This document shows positions 13,972-22,021 of a stretch of DNA of 27,213 nt, piece by piece (position 1 is the stretch's first letter; each line of letters begins with the position of its first letter). The stretch spans positions 1 through 27,213 of the forward strand of contig CANBRH010000060.1 in NCBI GenBank assembly GCA_947371865.1, in the 5' to 3' direction. Made by a program: the position numbers and the translations under genes. Under the pieces are notes generated by a model. It had not been told where the DNA came from. It did not search any database and worked only from the letters and a program-made list of their open reading frames with translations. This DNA comes from Actinomycetota bacterium (GTDB taxonomy: Bacteria; Actinomycetota; Actinomycetes; Nanopelagicales; Nanopelagicaceae).

Positions 13972-15216
13972 TCAGTATTCGTTGGCGACAAAGAGTTCCT
14001 TTGAAGGGAACTTCGTCAAGATATGCACTCCATTCTCGGTAACTACAATTTCTTCTTCGATGCGAGCTGCCGATATTCCATCAGAAGCGGGGCAATAGGT
14101 CTCCAGCGCGAAGACCATACCGGGACGGATCTCGACTGGGTTATCCAGGCTATTGAGACGAGAAATAATGGGTCGCTCGTGCAGCCCAAGACCTAGACCG
14201 TGCCCAAACTGCAATCCGAAGGCGGCAAGTTCATTGGCGAAGCCGAACTCTTCCGCCTTTGGCCAAACCCGAGCAATCTCGTCAGTGCCAATACCGGGCT
14301 TTACCGTCTCGATAGCGGCATCCATCCAATCTCGAGCTTTTGTATAAGCATCATGTTGGCTCTGCGTTGCGCTGCCCACCGCAAAAGTGCGGTAGTAACA
14401 CGTTCTATATCCATTGAAGGAATGAATGATGTCGAAGAAAGCTTGATCGCCGGGGCGAATAATTCGATCCGTAAAGTTGTGAGGGTGAGGATTGCAGCGA
14501 TCACCAGAGATGGCGTTAATCGCTTCTACTTGGTCCGATCCCATTTCATACAGGCGTTTATTAGCCAGCGCCACGATTTCATTTTCACGGATTCCGGGCT
14601 TTAAAACATCAACAATGTTTTGGTACACGCCATCAACCATGGCGGCCGCTTGATTAAGTAACATGATTTCATCTATCGATTTAATGACGCGAGCATCAAG
14701 CATGTACTGCTGGGCATCCACAACTTTGAGCCCCTGGCGCTGCATTTCGAAGAGAAATGGCGGTTCAATGATGTCGACGCCGACCGGTAGATCGGCCAGA
14801 CCCGCTTCTATGAGAAGCGCCTTTATCTCTTTAACCGCAGATTCCATAAGTCCGGCAGATGGGGCCACGGCTCCGCGCATTCCTAACATCCCGGGGCGGT
14901 TGTTCTCTTTGAGCAACCATGGTGAGTACATCTGATGATGCCTAACCGCAGAGCCAAAGTCCCACAACATCGGTTCGCCGCCGCGAGTCAGCAGCGCATA
15001 GCGAGTCATCTTGTCGCCGAGTGCACCACCAATCCAAGTCTGGGTGGTGTAGCGAATGTTATAGAAATCGAAGAGCAGAAATGCACCGCACTCGCTGGAT
15101 TCCAGTGATGCTTTAGCGCGACCGATTCGATATTTTCTTAGACGATCGAAATCGACCCGGGACTCGTAATCGACACCCATGTGTCCTGGTGCTTGAAGTT
15201 GCTCCTTCTTATTCAT
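13972..15216 (-). CDS. M24 family 'pita-bread' hydrolase with an altered metal site
   Basis: A 414-residue protein. An N-terminal creatinase/prolidase domain (about 25-165, with LLFDFYNIRYTTQT) precedes an M24 catalytic domain (about 180-410). In aminopeptidase P-type enzymes the metals are held by Asp, Asp, His, Glu, Glu. Here Asp262 (FFDI), His339 (FGHGLGLGLHERP), Glu372 (ALETY) and Glu387 (RIEEE) are present, but the second Asp, expected 11 residues after the first, is Cys273 (GYRTCYYRTF). From memory the N-domain and the C-terminal LTKFPS block also resemble the DMSP lyase DddP, but the DddP ligand pair is not kept either. Loss of metal, as in creatinase, or a single-metal site is possible. 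The ATG overlaps the end of the upstream dehydrogenase gene by eight bases, so they are coupled. Probably hydrolyses or cleaves a small C-N-bonded metabolite taken up by the importer to the right. Confidence 0.85.
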   Translation of the reverse strand: MNKKEQLQAPGHMGVDYESRVDFDRLRKYRIGRAKASLESSECGAFLLFDFYNIRYTTQTWIGGALGDKMTRYALLTRGGEPMLWDFGSAVRHHQMYSPWLLKENNRPGMLGMRGAVAPSAGLMESAVKEIKALLIEAGLADLPVGVDIIEPPFLFEMQRQGLKVVDAQQYMLDARVIKSIDEIMLLNQAAAMVDGVYQNIVDVLKPGIRENEIVALANKRLYEMGSDQVEAINAISGDRCNPHPHNFTDRIIRPGDQAFFDIIHSFNGYRTCYYRTFAVGSATQSQHDAYTKARDWMDAAIETVKPGIGTDEIARVWPKAEEFGFANELAAFGLQFGHGLGLGLHERPIISRLNSLDNPVEIRPGMVFALETYCPASDGISAARIEEEIVVTENGVHILTKFPSKELFVANEY

Positions 15217-16156
15217 GGATGTCTACTTCTAGACCACTGACTACCTTTACATCTTCGGAGGCGATCTCGTAACCAGATCGACGAGCTTGCTCCTTTATCA
15301 ATACTGCAAAATCTTCTGTTAGATACCCGGCGCCGCCAGCTGAGGAAATCAGTTGAGCGGTCGCGCTGGCAATAGGCATCGGAACTTTGAGGTCATGCGC
15401 TGCAGCCAGTCCTAAATCGAAATCTTTACTGAGTAAAGGAATCGTAAAGGTGGCATTGAAATCTAAATTGACTAACGCTGGTGTTTTGTATCGGGAGAAG
15501 GTTGAACCCATCACCGAATCATTGAGAAAGGCGAGAAAAGCCGCACGACTTACTCCGCCACGTTCTGCCAGGACTGTGATTTCGGCAAGAGCTTGTATAA
15601 CAATTCCGAGATAGACGTTGTGTGCGATCTTGACCAGCCGCGCGACTTCACCTTCGCCAACCCAGGTAACACCGTGGCCGAAGGTTTCTAGCATTGGGGC
15701 CACGACTGTGAAAGTTGCATGTGGACCAGAGACGGCGACAGTTAATTTGCCGGCTGCGATCACTGCGGGATTTCCGCTGACAGGAGCTGCAAGGAATTCG
15801 ACTCCAAGCTTTGCTGCAAATTCTCTGACTTTGGCGGAGACGCTTTCAGAAACAGTAGAAGAGTCGACCACAATCTTAGGGACAGTTCCGGCGACGGTGA
15901 GTAGACCATTTTCGCCATAGACCACTTGTTCAAGATCTTTAGGAGCCGAGACCATAATGAATACGACATCAAGGCCGGCAAGATCCTTCGGGTGGTCAAC
16001 GATTTTGGCACCTTTTGCAGCAAGAGGTTCAGCTTTCGCTCGAGTGCGGTTGTAGGCAGTTACGTCATATCCAGCATCAAGTAAGCGCGTAGCCAGCGCA
16101 AAACCCATACGCCCCGTGCCGATCCAACCAATCTTGAGTGATTTAGATGTGGACAT
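15209..16156 (-). CDS. 3-hydroxyisobutyrate dehydrogenase-like NAD(P)-dependent oxidoreductase
   Basis: A 315-residue enzyme of the beta-hydroxyacid dehydrogenase family (3-hydroxyisobutyrate, tartronate semialdehyde, 6-phosphogluconate-like), of normal length. The N-terminal Rossmann motif is GWIGTGRMG (10-18). VDSSTVS (97-103) is typical; the substrate loop reads APVSGNP (124-130), where most relatives have APVSGG. Lys176 in VKIAHN is the catalytic Lys, and the usual following Asn-Asn is His-Asn (179-180). These changes suggest an unusual substrate. The start at 16156 is chosen because AAGGAG lies six bases upstream; a longer frame to 16186 would run into the operator. First gene of a two-gene unit with the M24 hydrolase, with a LacI-type operator upstream. 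Confidence 0.88.
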   Translation of the reverse strand: MSTSKSLKIGWIGTGRMGFALATRLLDAGYDVTAYNRTRAKAEPLAAKGAKIVDHPKDLAGLDVVFIMVSAPKDLEQVVYGENGLLTVAGTVPKIVVDSSTVSESVSAKVREFAAKLGVEFLAAPVSGNPAVIAAGKLTVAVSGPHATFTVVAPMLETFGHGVTWVGEGEVARLVKIAHNVYLGIVIQALAEITVLAERGGVSRAAFLAFLNDSVMGSTFSRYKTPALVNLDFNATFTIPLLSKDFDLGLAAAHDLKVPMPIASATAQLISSAGGAGYLTEDFAVLIKEQARRSGYEIASEDVKVVSGLEVDIHE

Positions 16157-16181
16157 AGTTCGCTCCTTACTGCCAGGTAAA

Positions 16182-16195
16182 TGCAATCGATTGCA
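16182..16195. promoter_or_regulatory. LacI-type operator (perfect 14-bp palindrome)
   Basis: TGCAATCGATTGCA is a perfect palindrome with the central CG typical of LacI/GalR-family sites. It lies between the predicted promoter and the Shine-Dalgarno of the dehydrogenase-hydrolase unit, a road-block position, and 69 bases from the divergent LacI-family gene. A near-identical site lies at 17332-17347. Confidence 0.75.
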
Positions 16196-16206
16196 CTACG
16201 AACCTA

Positions 16207-16235
16207 ATATTCGCGTACTTTCCAACTCTCGTCAA
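16207..16235 (-). promoter_or_regulatory. Candidate promoter of the dehydrogenase-M24 unit
   Basis: On the minus strand TTGACG (16230-16235), a 17-base spacer and GAATAT (16207-16212). The -35 is good and the -10 weak; TATTAG (spacing 20) is an alternative. Transcription would begin about ten bases before the operator. Confidence 0.4.
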
Positions 16236-16252
16236 CCAGGAGCTGAGGGCAC

Positions 16253-16258
16253 TATCGT
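16253..16258 (+). promoter_or_regulatory. -10 element of the LacI-family regulator gene
   Basis: TATCGT ends six bases before the ATG at 16265; no Shine-Dalgarno is present, so a leaderless transcript is likely. The -35 region overlaps that of the divergent unit, allowing mutual interference. Confidence 0.4.
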
Positions 16259-16264
16259 TCAACA

Positions 16265-17278
16265 ATGCGCGATCGAGTGACTCTGGCTGATGTTGCCAAA
16301 GTGGCAGGGGTTAACCCGGCCACAGTCTCACGATCGCTAAACGAACAAACCGAGAACCAGGTCAACAAGGAGACGGTTCGCCGAATTCGCAAAATTGCTA
16401 GGGAGCTCGGTTACACGCCTAATACCGTTGCCCGAGGTTTGCGTACTCGTAAGTCACTAACAATAGGTGTTGTAATTCCGGATCTAACCAATCCCATTTT
16501 CCCTCCGCTTGTGCGTGGGGTAGATAGCTATTTGCTTCCACGTGGGTACTCTGCTTTTGTCGTAAATACTGATGGAAATTCCGAAACTGAGAACACGTTG
16601 ATTAATTCACTCATGGAGCGCCAAGTTGACGGATTAATCATTGCTACCGGCCATGGTGGCGATGAGATGTTAGCCGAATTCCACAAACGTGGATTATGCG
16701 CAGTCATGGTTAATCGCGAGTCTCCCGGCGCTCCGTTCCCTGCTGTTACCGGAGATGACAGCGCTGGGATAGGCGTAGTTATTGAACATTTAGCCAAGTT
16801 AGGACATAAGAATGTTTTGCACATCGCTGGTCCCGCTGAGTCTTCGACGGGTCGCCTCCGCTCCCAAGCATTCACGGCGCAAAGCAAGAAACATGGAATC
16901 AGCGGCAAAGTCGCGAAGACGAATTTCTATAGTATCGAAGCCGGTCAGAGCGCAATGGATAAGATTCTTGAGAACAAAGCCAACCCGTTCACTGCGGTGG
17001 TTGCTGGGAATGATCTGCTGGCACTCGGCGTCTACCACTCGATTCGAAGCCACAATTTAAACATTCCTAAAGATATTTCGGTTGTTGGCTTTAACAACAT
17101 GCCGTTCACTCAGGACTTTCAGCCGCCGATGACTACCGTGGACGTTCCACACTTCGATATGGGCGTTGAAGCAGCCAGATTGCTGCTCAGCCAATTTGAT
17201 TCTGAAGAGCGCGCTCCTATTAAAGTCACCTTGCCCGTTTCGTTAATAGTTCGGGGATCGACCGGTCTCGTTTCATAA
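16265..17278 (+). CDS. LacI-family transcriptional regulator
   Basis: A 337-residue regulator of standard length. Residues 5-25 form the LacI helix-turn-helix (VTLADVAKVAGVN, then ATVSRSLN), followed by the hinge (YTPNTVARGLRTRKS, about 51-65) that contacts the minor groove at the operator centre. Residues 66-335 are a periplasmic-binding-like ligand domain (TIGVVIPDLTNPIFPPLVRG at its start; ISVVGFNNMPF and PPMTTVDVP near the end), so a small-molecule effector is expected. It is divergent from the dehydrogenase-M24 unit and followed in the same direction by a branched-chain-type importer; palindromes of matching sequence stand before both. It probably represses both until the imported compound or a breakdown product binds. 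Effector unknown. Confidence 0.93.
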   Translation: MRDRVTLADVAKVAGVNPATVSRSLNEQTENQVNKETVRRIRKIARELGYTPNTVARGLRTRKSLTIGVVIPDLTNPIFPPLVRGVDSYLLPRGYSAFVVNTDGNSETENTLINSLMERQVDGLIIATGHGGDEMLAEFHKRGLCAVMVNRESPGAPFPAVTGDDSAGIGVVIEHLAKLGHKNVLHIAGPAESSTGRLRSQAFTAQSKKHGISGKVAKTNFYSIEAGQSAMDKILENKANPFTAVVAGNDLLALGVYHSIRSHNLNIPKDISVVGFNNMPFTQDFQPPMTTVDVPHFDMGVEAARLLLSQFDSEERAPIKVTLPVSLIVRGSTGLVS

Positions 17279-17300
17279 CTTTTGCGTTATTAAAACACCC

Positions 17301-17347
17301 TTGACAGCCCCAGCCTTTGAGAGCAAAGTTACTGCAAACGATTGCAG
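17301..17347 (+). promoter_or_regulatory. Promoter and LacI-type operator of the branched-chain-type importer
   Basis: TTGACA (17301-17306), a 17-base spacer and CAAAGT (17324-17329), followed directly by CTGCAAACGATTGCAG (17332-17347). The core TGCAAACGATTGCA differs from the 16182-16195 palindrome at one base. The operator covers the expected transcription start, a classic repression position. The leader to the ATG at 17413 is then about 75 bases. Confidence 0.65.
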
Positions 17348-17412
17348 AGCCGCTCCTAGGCGGTGAAAGCATTCGCATCTATTTACTTGCTTTCAACCTT
17401 ATGGGGGTAACA

Positions 17413-18657
17413 ATGGAGTTAAGAACCAGCAAGTTATCTAAACGCCGAGGCATCGTTGCGACCGTTGTGGCTGCGACCCTGGTTTCGACTTCGCTCGTCG
17501 CTTCACTTGGCACCAGCGCCCAAGCTGCTGCCAAGCCACTCACCATCGGTATTTCACTCTCCCTGACCGGAGACTTCGCCGATTCTGGAACTGCAGCCCA
17601 AAAGGGATACCTTCTCTGGCAGTCAGATGTGAATAAAAAGGGTGGAATTCTTGGACGCAAGGTTGCCATCAAGATTGTCAACGATGCTTCTAGCCCAGAC
17701 CAGGTAGTCACCAACTATACGAATCTCATTACACAATCCAAGGTCGATATTGTCATGGGACCATTCTCCAGTTTGCTAACGATCCCAGCCTCGCGCGTGG
17801 CAAAACGTTATGGCTATTCATTTATCGAACCTGCCGGTGGCGGACCTAAGGTTTTCCTCGAGAAGAACCCGAACCTCTTCTTCGTACAACCTGCAGCTAC
17901 TACCAAGGGTGGCGATGTATTCGCTGATTACATTCTTTCCTTGCCTGCAGCCTCTCGGCCAAAGACAGCAGCATATGTAAAGCTGGACGATCCATTTGCC
18001 GCACCATTGGCAGATAACATCAAGGCACGTTTTGAAGCTGCTGGCATCAAGACTGTTTACGATCAAACATATCCATCAGAGACTGCAGATATGACTCCAG
18101 TAATTTCCGGTGTCGCTGCAGCTAAGCCCGATGTCATGGTTGGCGGAACTCAGACTGCCGATGCATTTGCAATGACTAAGGCAATGATTCAACTTAAGTT
18201 CAATCCAAAGTGGCTCTTCCTTTCAAACGGGGCAAGTTCGCCTTTGGAATTCCCTAAAGCAATTGGACTGAAGAACACTGAAGGCGTCTTTACAAGTAGC
18301 GACTGGTATCCAAAGTCAACAGCTCCGGGAACTGCAGCTTTCATTAAGTCATACATTTCAATGTATGGCGGAACTGCTGAATTGATTGACAGCACTTCTG
18401 CTGAAGCATATTCAGCGGGAACTTTGCTCGAACTTGTTGCAAAGAAGACCGGGAAGATTGATAACAAAACAATTATCAAAACTCTGCATACCGGATCGTG
18501 GCCAACGCTTGAGGGCAACCTCAGTTGGAACGCATACGGCGAGCCACAAGGTGCTTACCTTTTAACTCAGTGGATCGGTGGATCTCTTAAGACGGTATTC
18601 CCAGCAAAGATCGCTCAACATGCACCTGTGGCACCTAAACCTGCCTGGGTCGGATAA
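17413..18657 (+). CDS. Branched-chain amino acid-type ABC importer substrate-binding protein
   Basis: A 414-residue binding protein of the Peripla_BP_6 (LivK/UrtA/AmiC) family. The signal peptide is residues 1-37 (KLSKRRG, a Val/Ala/Ser core, cleavage near AQA-A). The mature start KPLTIGISLSLTGDFADSG is the family's first strand and ligand loop; GYLLWQSDVNKKGGILGRK and VDIVMGPFSS follow as usual. No lipobox Cys is present, so it is not a lipoprotein. The start is the ATG at 17413 (GGGGGT four bases upstream); an ATG at 17401 is an alternative, and a frame from 17317 would put the promoter and operator inside coding sequence. Family ligands include leucine-type amino acids, urea, amides and aromatic acids; the neighbouring enzymes argue for something other than plain leucine. 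Confidence 0.9.
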   Translation: MELRTSKLSKRRGIVATVVAATLVSTSLVASLGTSAQAAAKPLTIGISLSLTGDFADSGTAAQKGYLLWQSDVNKKGGILGRKVAIKIVNDASSPDQVVTNYTNLITQSKVDIVMGPFSSLLTIPASRVAKRYGYSFIEPAGGGPKVFLEKNPNLFFVQPAATTKGGDVFADYILSLPAASRPKTAAYVKLDDPFAAPLADNIKARFEAAGIKTVYDQTYPSETADMTPVISGVAAAKPDVMVGGTQTADAFAMTKAMIQLKFNPKWLFLSNGASSPLEFPKAIGLKNTEGVFTSSDWYPKSTAPGTAAFIKSYISMYGGTAELIDSTSAEAYSAGTLLELVAKKTGKIDNKTIIKTLHTGSWPTLEGNLSWNAYGEPQGAYLLTQWIGGSLKTVFPAKIAQHAPVAPKPAWVG

Positions 18658-18686
18658 CAAGTCAATCGAAGTAAGAAAGTAGAAAC

Positions 18687-19565
18687 GTGCATCTAGTAAT
18701 TCAGGCACTGATATTGGGCTCCTTAACCGGCGGCGTGTACGCGCTTATGGCTAGTGGCCAGACCTTGATTTTCGGAATTATGAAAGTCATCAATCTGGCC
18801 CAAGGGGCCTTTGTCATCGTGGCTTCCTATCTCACCTTTAGTCTTTTCCAGATGACGGGACTAGATCCGTTTCTACTCATCGTAATAACAACGCCCATAA
18901 TGTTTATATTGGGCGTTGCAACTCAATGGTTCTTGCTCAAACCGCTTCGCCCAGATGATGCGGCCGAACTTTCGCTGCTGGTCACTTTCGCCGTTGCACT
19001 TGGGCTGGAAGGTGCGCTCTCCCTTTTCTATAAAACAACTTTGCGAAGCATTATGCCGGGCTACGAAAATCACAGTTGGACAGTCTGGGGCTATCAAGTG
19101 AACGAAGTTCGCTTCTATGCGTTCTTGCTTTCTATAGCCATGCTAGGCATCCTCTATTTGTTATTGCAAAAAACTAAATTTGGTCGCTCTGTCAGAGCCA
19201 CGGTTCAGAATCCCATGTCAGCACAATTGCTCGGAGTGAATTCCAAAGCAGTATCTGCTTTCGGATTTGGTCTCGGTGTTTCTACAACAGCTGCGGCCGG
19301 TGCCGTCTTTGGATTGATCACACCATTTAATCCCGGTAGCCACTACGACCTCATCAGTCGCCTTCTCACCATTGTTGTACTTGGCGGCATGGGAGCAATC
19401 GGAGGATCGGTTATCGCAGCTTTGATGATGGGAGTTGGTGCAGCTTTAGTATCCGCCCTCGCTTCTCCTATCTGGTCAGATTTCACTTTCTTTATTGTCT
19501 TGCTTCTTGTTCTATTAATTCGGCCACGTGGCCTCTTTGGTGCCAAAGTTAGAGGAGCGTTATGA
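18687..19565 (+). CDS. Branched-chain amino acid-type ABC permease (LivH-like)
   Basis: A 292-residue permease with about eight membrane helices. It begins LVIQALILGSLTGGVYALMASGQTLIFGIM, the standard LivH opening (seen as separate blocks LTGGVYALMASG and TLIFGIMKVINLAQG). The cytoplasmic loop GRSVRATVQNPMSAQLLGVN (about 165-184) is the LivH coupling region, and GGMGAIGGSVIAALMMGV lies near the C-terminus. The start is GTG, 29 bases after the binding-protein stop, with only a weak GAAAG ahead. It pairs with the LivM-like permease, whose ATG overlaps this stop by four bases. Confidence 0.92.
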   Translation: MHLVIQALILGSLTGGVYALMASGQTLIFGIMKVINLAQGAFVIVASYLTFSLFQMTGLDPFLLIVITTPIMFILGVATQWFLLKPLRPDDAAELSLLVTFAVALGLEGALSLFYKTTLRSIMPGYENHSWTVWGYQVNEVRFYAFLLSIAMLGILYLLLQKTKFGRSVRATVQNPMSAQLLGVNSKAVSAFGFGLGVSTTAAAGAVFGLITPFNPGSHYDLISRLLTIVVLGGMGAIGGSVIAALMMGVGAALVSALASPIWSDFTFFIVLLLVLLIRPRGLFGAKVRGAL

Positions 19566-20533
19566 GCAAGGCCGGAATTATTCGAGCGGTCACTTTCTTT
19601 GGAATCTTGGCACTTTTGCCACTCGGCGTGAAACCACAATGGGTTATCAACTTACTCATCTTCACTTTGATGTATTCCACCTTGGCATCGTCGTGGAACC
19701 TTATAGGTGGATATGCCGGGTACCCATCACTCGGTCATGCCGCATTCTTTGGCTTCGGCGCTTACTTCATCGGGATAATCTTTGAAAGTAGTATCGGAAA
19801 TGGTTACAACCCATTCTTGATACTCCCACTTGTTGGACTTTGCGCAGGGTTAATTAGTATTCCTATTGGTTTTATAGCAATGAAAACTCGAAAAGATGTC
19901 TTCGCAATAGTGACCATCACATTGCTCTTTATGGTTCAAACGCTGGCCTACAACCTGCGTGCCGTTACTGGCGGGGCGCAAGGAAAAGGGGTAGCCGTTC
20001 CTCCTTTTGATCCTGCAAACTTTGGTCGTCCTTTCTACTACGTGATGCTGATTCTTTTACTCGTAGCTATGTCCATCTCCTTTTATTTCCGTCGATCTAA
20101 GATCGGCCTCTCCCTTGCAGCAGTTCGTGCCGACGAAGACAAGGCTCACGGGGTGGGTATTCAAGTCACTGCCGTGAAGCTAATCGCCTTTGCCCTCTCC
20201 GTCGGGATCGCATCGATGGTCGGTGGCGTATGGGGTTATTACGAAGGCTTTATTTACCCACAATTTGCGGTTGACCCTCTCATCACGATCGGAATGGTCC
20301 TTATGACATTCCTTGGTGGCCGGGCAACTCTCTGGGGGCCAGTTTTGGGCGCCTTTATTTTGGTTCCAGCGCAACAGTATTTTGCCTACGAATTCGGAGC
20401 CACTCAGTTCTATCTCTTGGCTTACGCCGCGATCTTCCTCATAATCATGTTGGTTCTGCCCCGTGGAATTCTGCCTACTCTTACTGATCGGATCAGAATA
20501 AAAGCGAAAATTGCAGTGGAGGCAAACAAGTGA
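19562..20533 (+). CDS. Branched-chain amino acid-type ABC permease (LivM-like)
   Basis: A 323-residue permease with about nine to ten helices. Family blocks are SSWNLIGGYAGYPSLGHAAF (about 43-62), RSKIGLSLAAVRADEDKAHG (about 179-198), the cytoplasmic coupling loop after it (VTAVKLIAFALS), and GRATLWGPVLGAF near 258-270. It starts with an ATGA overlap with the LivH-like gene and ends with an overlap with the ATPase gene, so the importer genes are translated as a coupled set. Confidence 0.92.
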   Translation: MSKAGIIRAVTFFGILALLPLGVKPQWVINLLIFTLMYSTLASSWNLIGGYAGYPSLGHAAFFGFGAYFIGIIFESSIGNGYNPFLILPLVGLCAGLISIPIGFIAMKTRKDVFAIVTITLLFMVQTLAYNLRAVTGGAQGKGVAVPPFDPANFGRPFYYVMLILLLVAMSISFYFRRSKIGLSLAAVRADEDKAHGVGIQVTAVKLIAFALSVGIASMVGGVWGYYEGFIYPQFAVDPLITIGMVLMTFLGGRATLWGPVLGAFILVPAQQYFAYEFGATQFYLLAYAAIFLIIMLVLPRGILPTLTDRIRIKAKIAVEANK

Positions 20534-21261
20534 CCTCTCTTCTTGAAGTAAAACACCTCACTAAGCGCTTCGGCGGAATTACGGCCGTTAATGATTGTTC
20601 CTTTGAAGTGCAAGAGGGATCAATAACCGCATTGATAGGTCCTAATGGTTCAGGCAAGACCACCGCCTTCAATATCATCACTGGTTATCTCAAGGCCGAT
20701 TCTGGCTCAATCTCATTCCGCGGAAAAGATATCGCTGAGCCAGATCCAGCAAAACTTTATCGCAGTGGACTTTCTCGCACTTTTCAACAGGCACGAATCT
20801 TCCCTGAGATCTCGGTTTTAGAAAACTTAATCGTTGCAAGTGGCTACTCGTGGAAAGGTCTCCTTGGTGCCCGAACCACCAACGGAGACCGCAAGATTGC
20901 GGGCGAAATGCTGGAGGAATTCAAGCTTTCAGCTCTCGCTGACTTCTATGCTTCCGAACTTTCCTATGGTCAACGTAAGTTGTTGGAATTTGCCTCTGTC
21001 CTTATGAGCAGTCCGAAACTCGTTCTCCTAGACGAACCAACTGCTGGTGTTAACCCGGTCATGATTGAAACAATGGAGCGACATATTCGTTCACGTCATG
21101 CTTCTGGTGTCACCTTCCTGATCGTTGAACATGATATGCAATTGGTAATGCGCCTTTGCGACCCAGTAATCGTGCTGGATCATGGTGCGATGATCGCTCA
21201 AGGGACTCCAACTCAAGTTCAAGCTAATGCTCAAGTTCTCGATGCTTACCTAGGAAGTTGA
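20530..21261 (+). CDS. Branched-chain amino acid-type ABC ATPase (LivG-like)
   Basis: A 243-residue ATPase. Walker A is GPNGSGKT (37-44), the Q-loop is RTFQQARIF (Gln86), the ABC signature is LSYGQRK (144-150, with the Tyr common in LivG), Walker B is LVLLDEP (164-170) followed by TAGVNP, and the switch His is in VEHDMQ. GVNP in place of the usual GLD and the EHDM block separate LivG from LivF. The start is GTG, overlapping the previous stop (GTGA). Confidence 0.93.
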   Translation: MTSLLEVKHLTKRFGGITAVNDCSFEVQEGSITALIGPNGSGKTTAFNIITGYLKADSGSISFRGKDIAEPDPAKLYRSGLSRTFQQARIFPEISVLENLIVASGYSWKGLLGARTTNGDRKIAGEMLEEFKLSALADFYASELSYGQRKLLEFASVLMSSPKLVLLDEPTAGVNPVMIETMERHIRSRHASGVTFLIVEHDMQLVMRLCDPVIVLDHGAMIAQGTPTQVQANAQVLDAYLGS

Positions 21262-21262
21262 G

Positions 21263-21997
21263 ATGACCCGAATTAACGAACCATTACTTCAACTCAAAGA
21301 TGTCACTGCCGGTTACGGAGCTGGTTTGGTCCTTAAAGGCGTCAATCTGGATGTCATGCCCGGGCAGATCATCTGCCTCATCGGCCCTAATGGCGCTGGT
21401 AAATCGACAGTGCTCAAAACCATCAGTGGCTTGCTCGGTATCAAAGGTGGAGAAGTCATCTTTAAGGGGCATGAAATAAGCACTTTATCGTCGAAACAAC
21501 GCCTGGGTCTTGGAATTGTTCACGTGCCACAAGATCGTAGCCTCTTTCCAGCGATGACCGTATGGGAAAACATTCTTATGGGTGCATTCATTCTTAAGGA
21601 CCAGAAACTCATCAATGAGCGAATCGAACAAGCCGCGGAGCTCTTCCCCATCATTATTGCGCGTAAGAACGCAGCAGCAGGATCGCTCTCTGGTGGCGAA
21701 CAGAAGCAGGTGGAAGTTGCTCGATCTTTGATGCTTGATCCGGCTCTGATTTTGCTTGACGAGCCCTCTATCGGCCTCGATCCCAAGTCTCGCAAATTAG
21801 TTTTTGAGAGCATTTCTCTTCTCTCCAAAGCCGGCCGCACCATTCTTTTAGTTGAACAGAACGCTAGATCTGGTCTTGCTGTATCTGATCGCGGGGCAGT
21901 ACTTGAGGCCGGTCGCGTTGCACTTGTCGGAACTGGCGCAGGGTTATTAGAAGATCCAGAAGTTTCAAGACTTTATCTCGGAGCTAGCTCTAAATAG
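21263..21997 (+). CDS. Branched-chain amino acid-type ABC ATPase (LivF-like)
   Basis: A 244-residue ATPase, partner of the LivG-like subunit. Walker A is GPNGAGKS (41-48), VPQDRSLFP contains the Q-loop (Gln90), the signature is LSGGEQKQ (142-149), Walker B is LILLDEP (162-168), and the switch position reads VEQN, with Gln-Asn replacing His-Asp as is normal for LivF. It follows the LivG-like stop by one base. It is the last gene of the importer operon; a short AT-rich hairpin follows. Confidence 0.93.
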   Translation: MTRINEPLLQLKDVTAGYGAGLVLKGVNLDVMPGQIICLIGPNGAGKSTVLKTISGLLGIKGGEVIFKGHEISTLSSKQRLGLGIVHVPQDRSLFPAMTVWENILMGAFILKDQKLINERIEQAAELFPIIIARKNAAAGSLSGGEQKQVEVARSLMLDPALILLDEPSIGLDPKSRKLVFESISLLSKAGRTILLVEQNARSGLAVSDRGAVLEAGRVALVGTGAGLLEDPEVSRLYLGASSK

Positions 21998-22000
21998 TTC

Positions 22001-22021
22001 AAGTAAAATCTATTTTTACTT
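22001..22021. terminator. AT-rich hairpin between convergent operons
   Basis: AAGTAAAA (22001-22008) and TTTTACTT (22014-22021) form a perfect 8-bp stem with a 5-base loop, just after the LivF-like gene. The stop codon of the convergent exonuclease gene (22016-22018) lies in the stem. On the plus strand the T-run in the arm may act as the U-tract. Probably a bidirectional terminator. Confidence 0.55.

Noticed and set aside
17317..17412. Earlier start for the branched-chain-type binding protein
   Set aside because: It would place the promoter -10 and the operator within coding sequence and add 32 residues ahead of a normal signal peptide.
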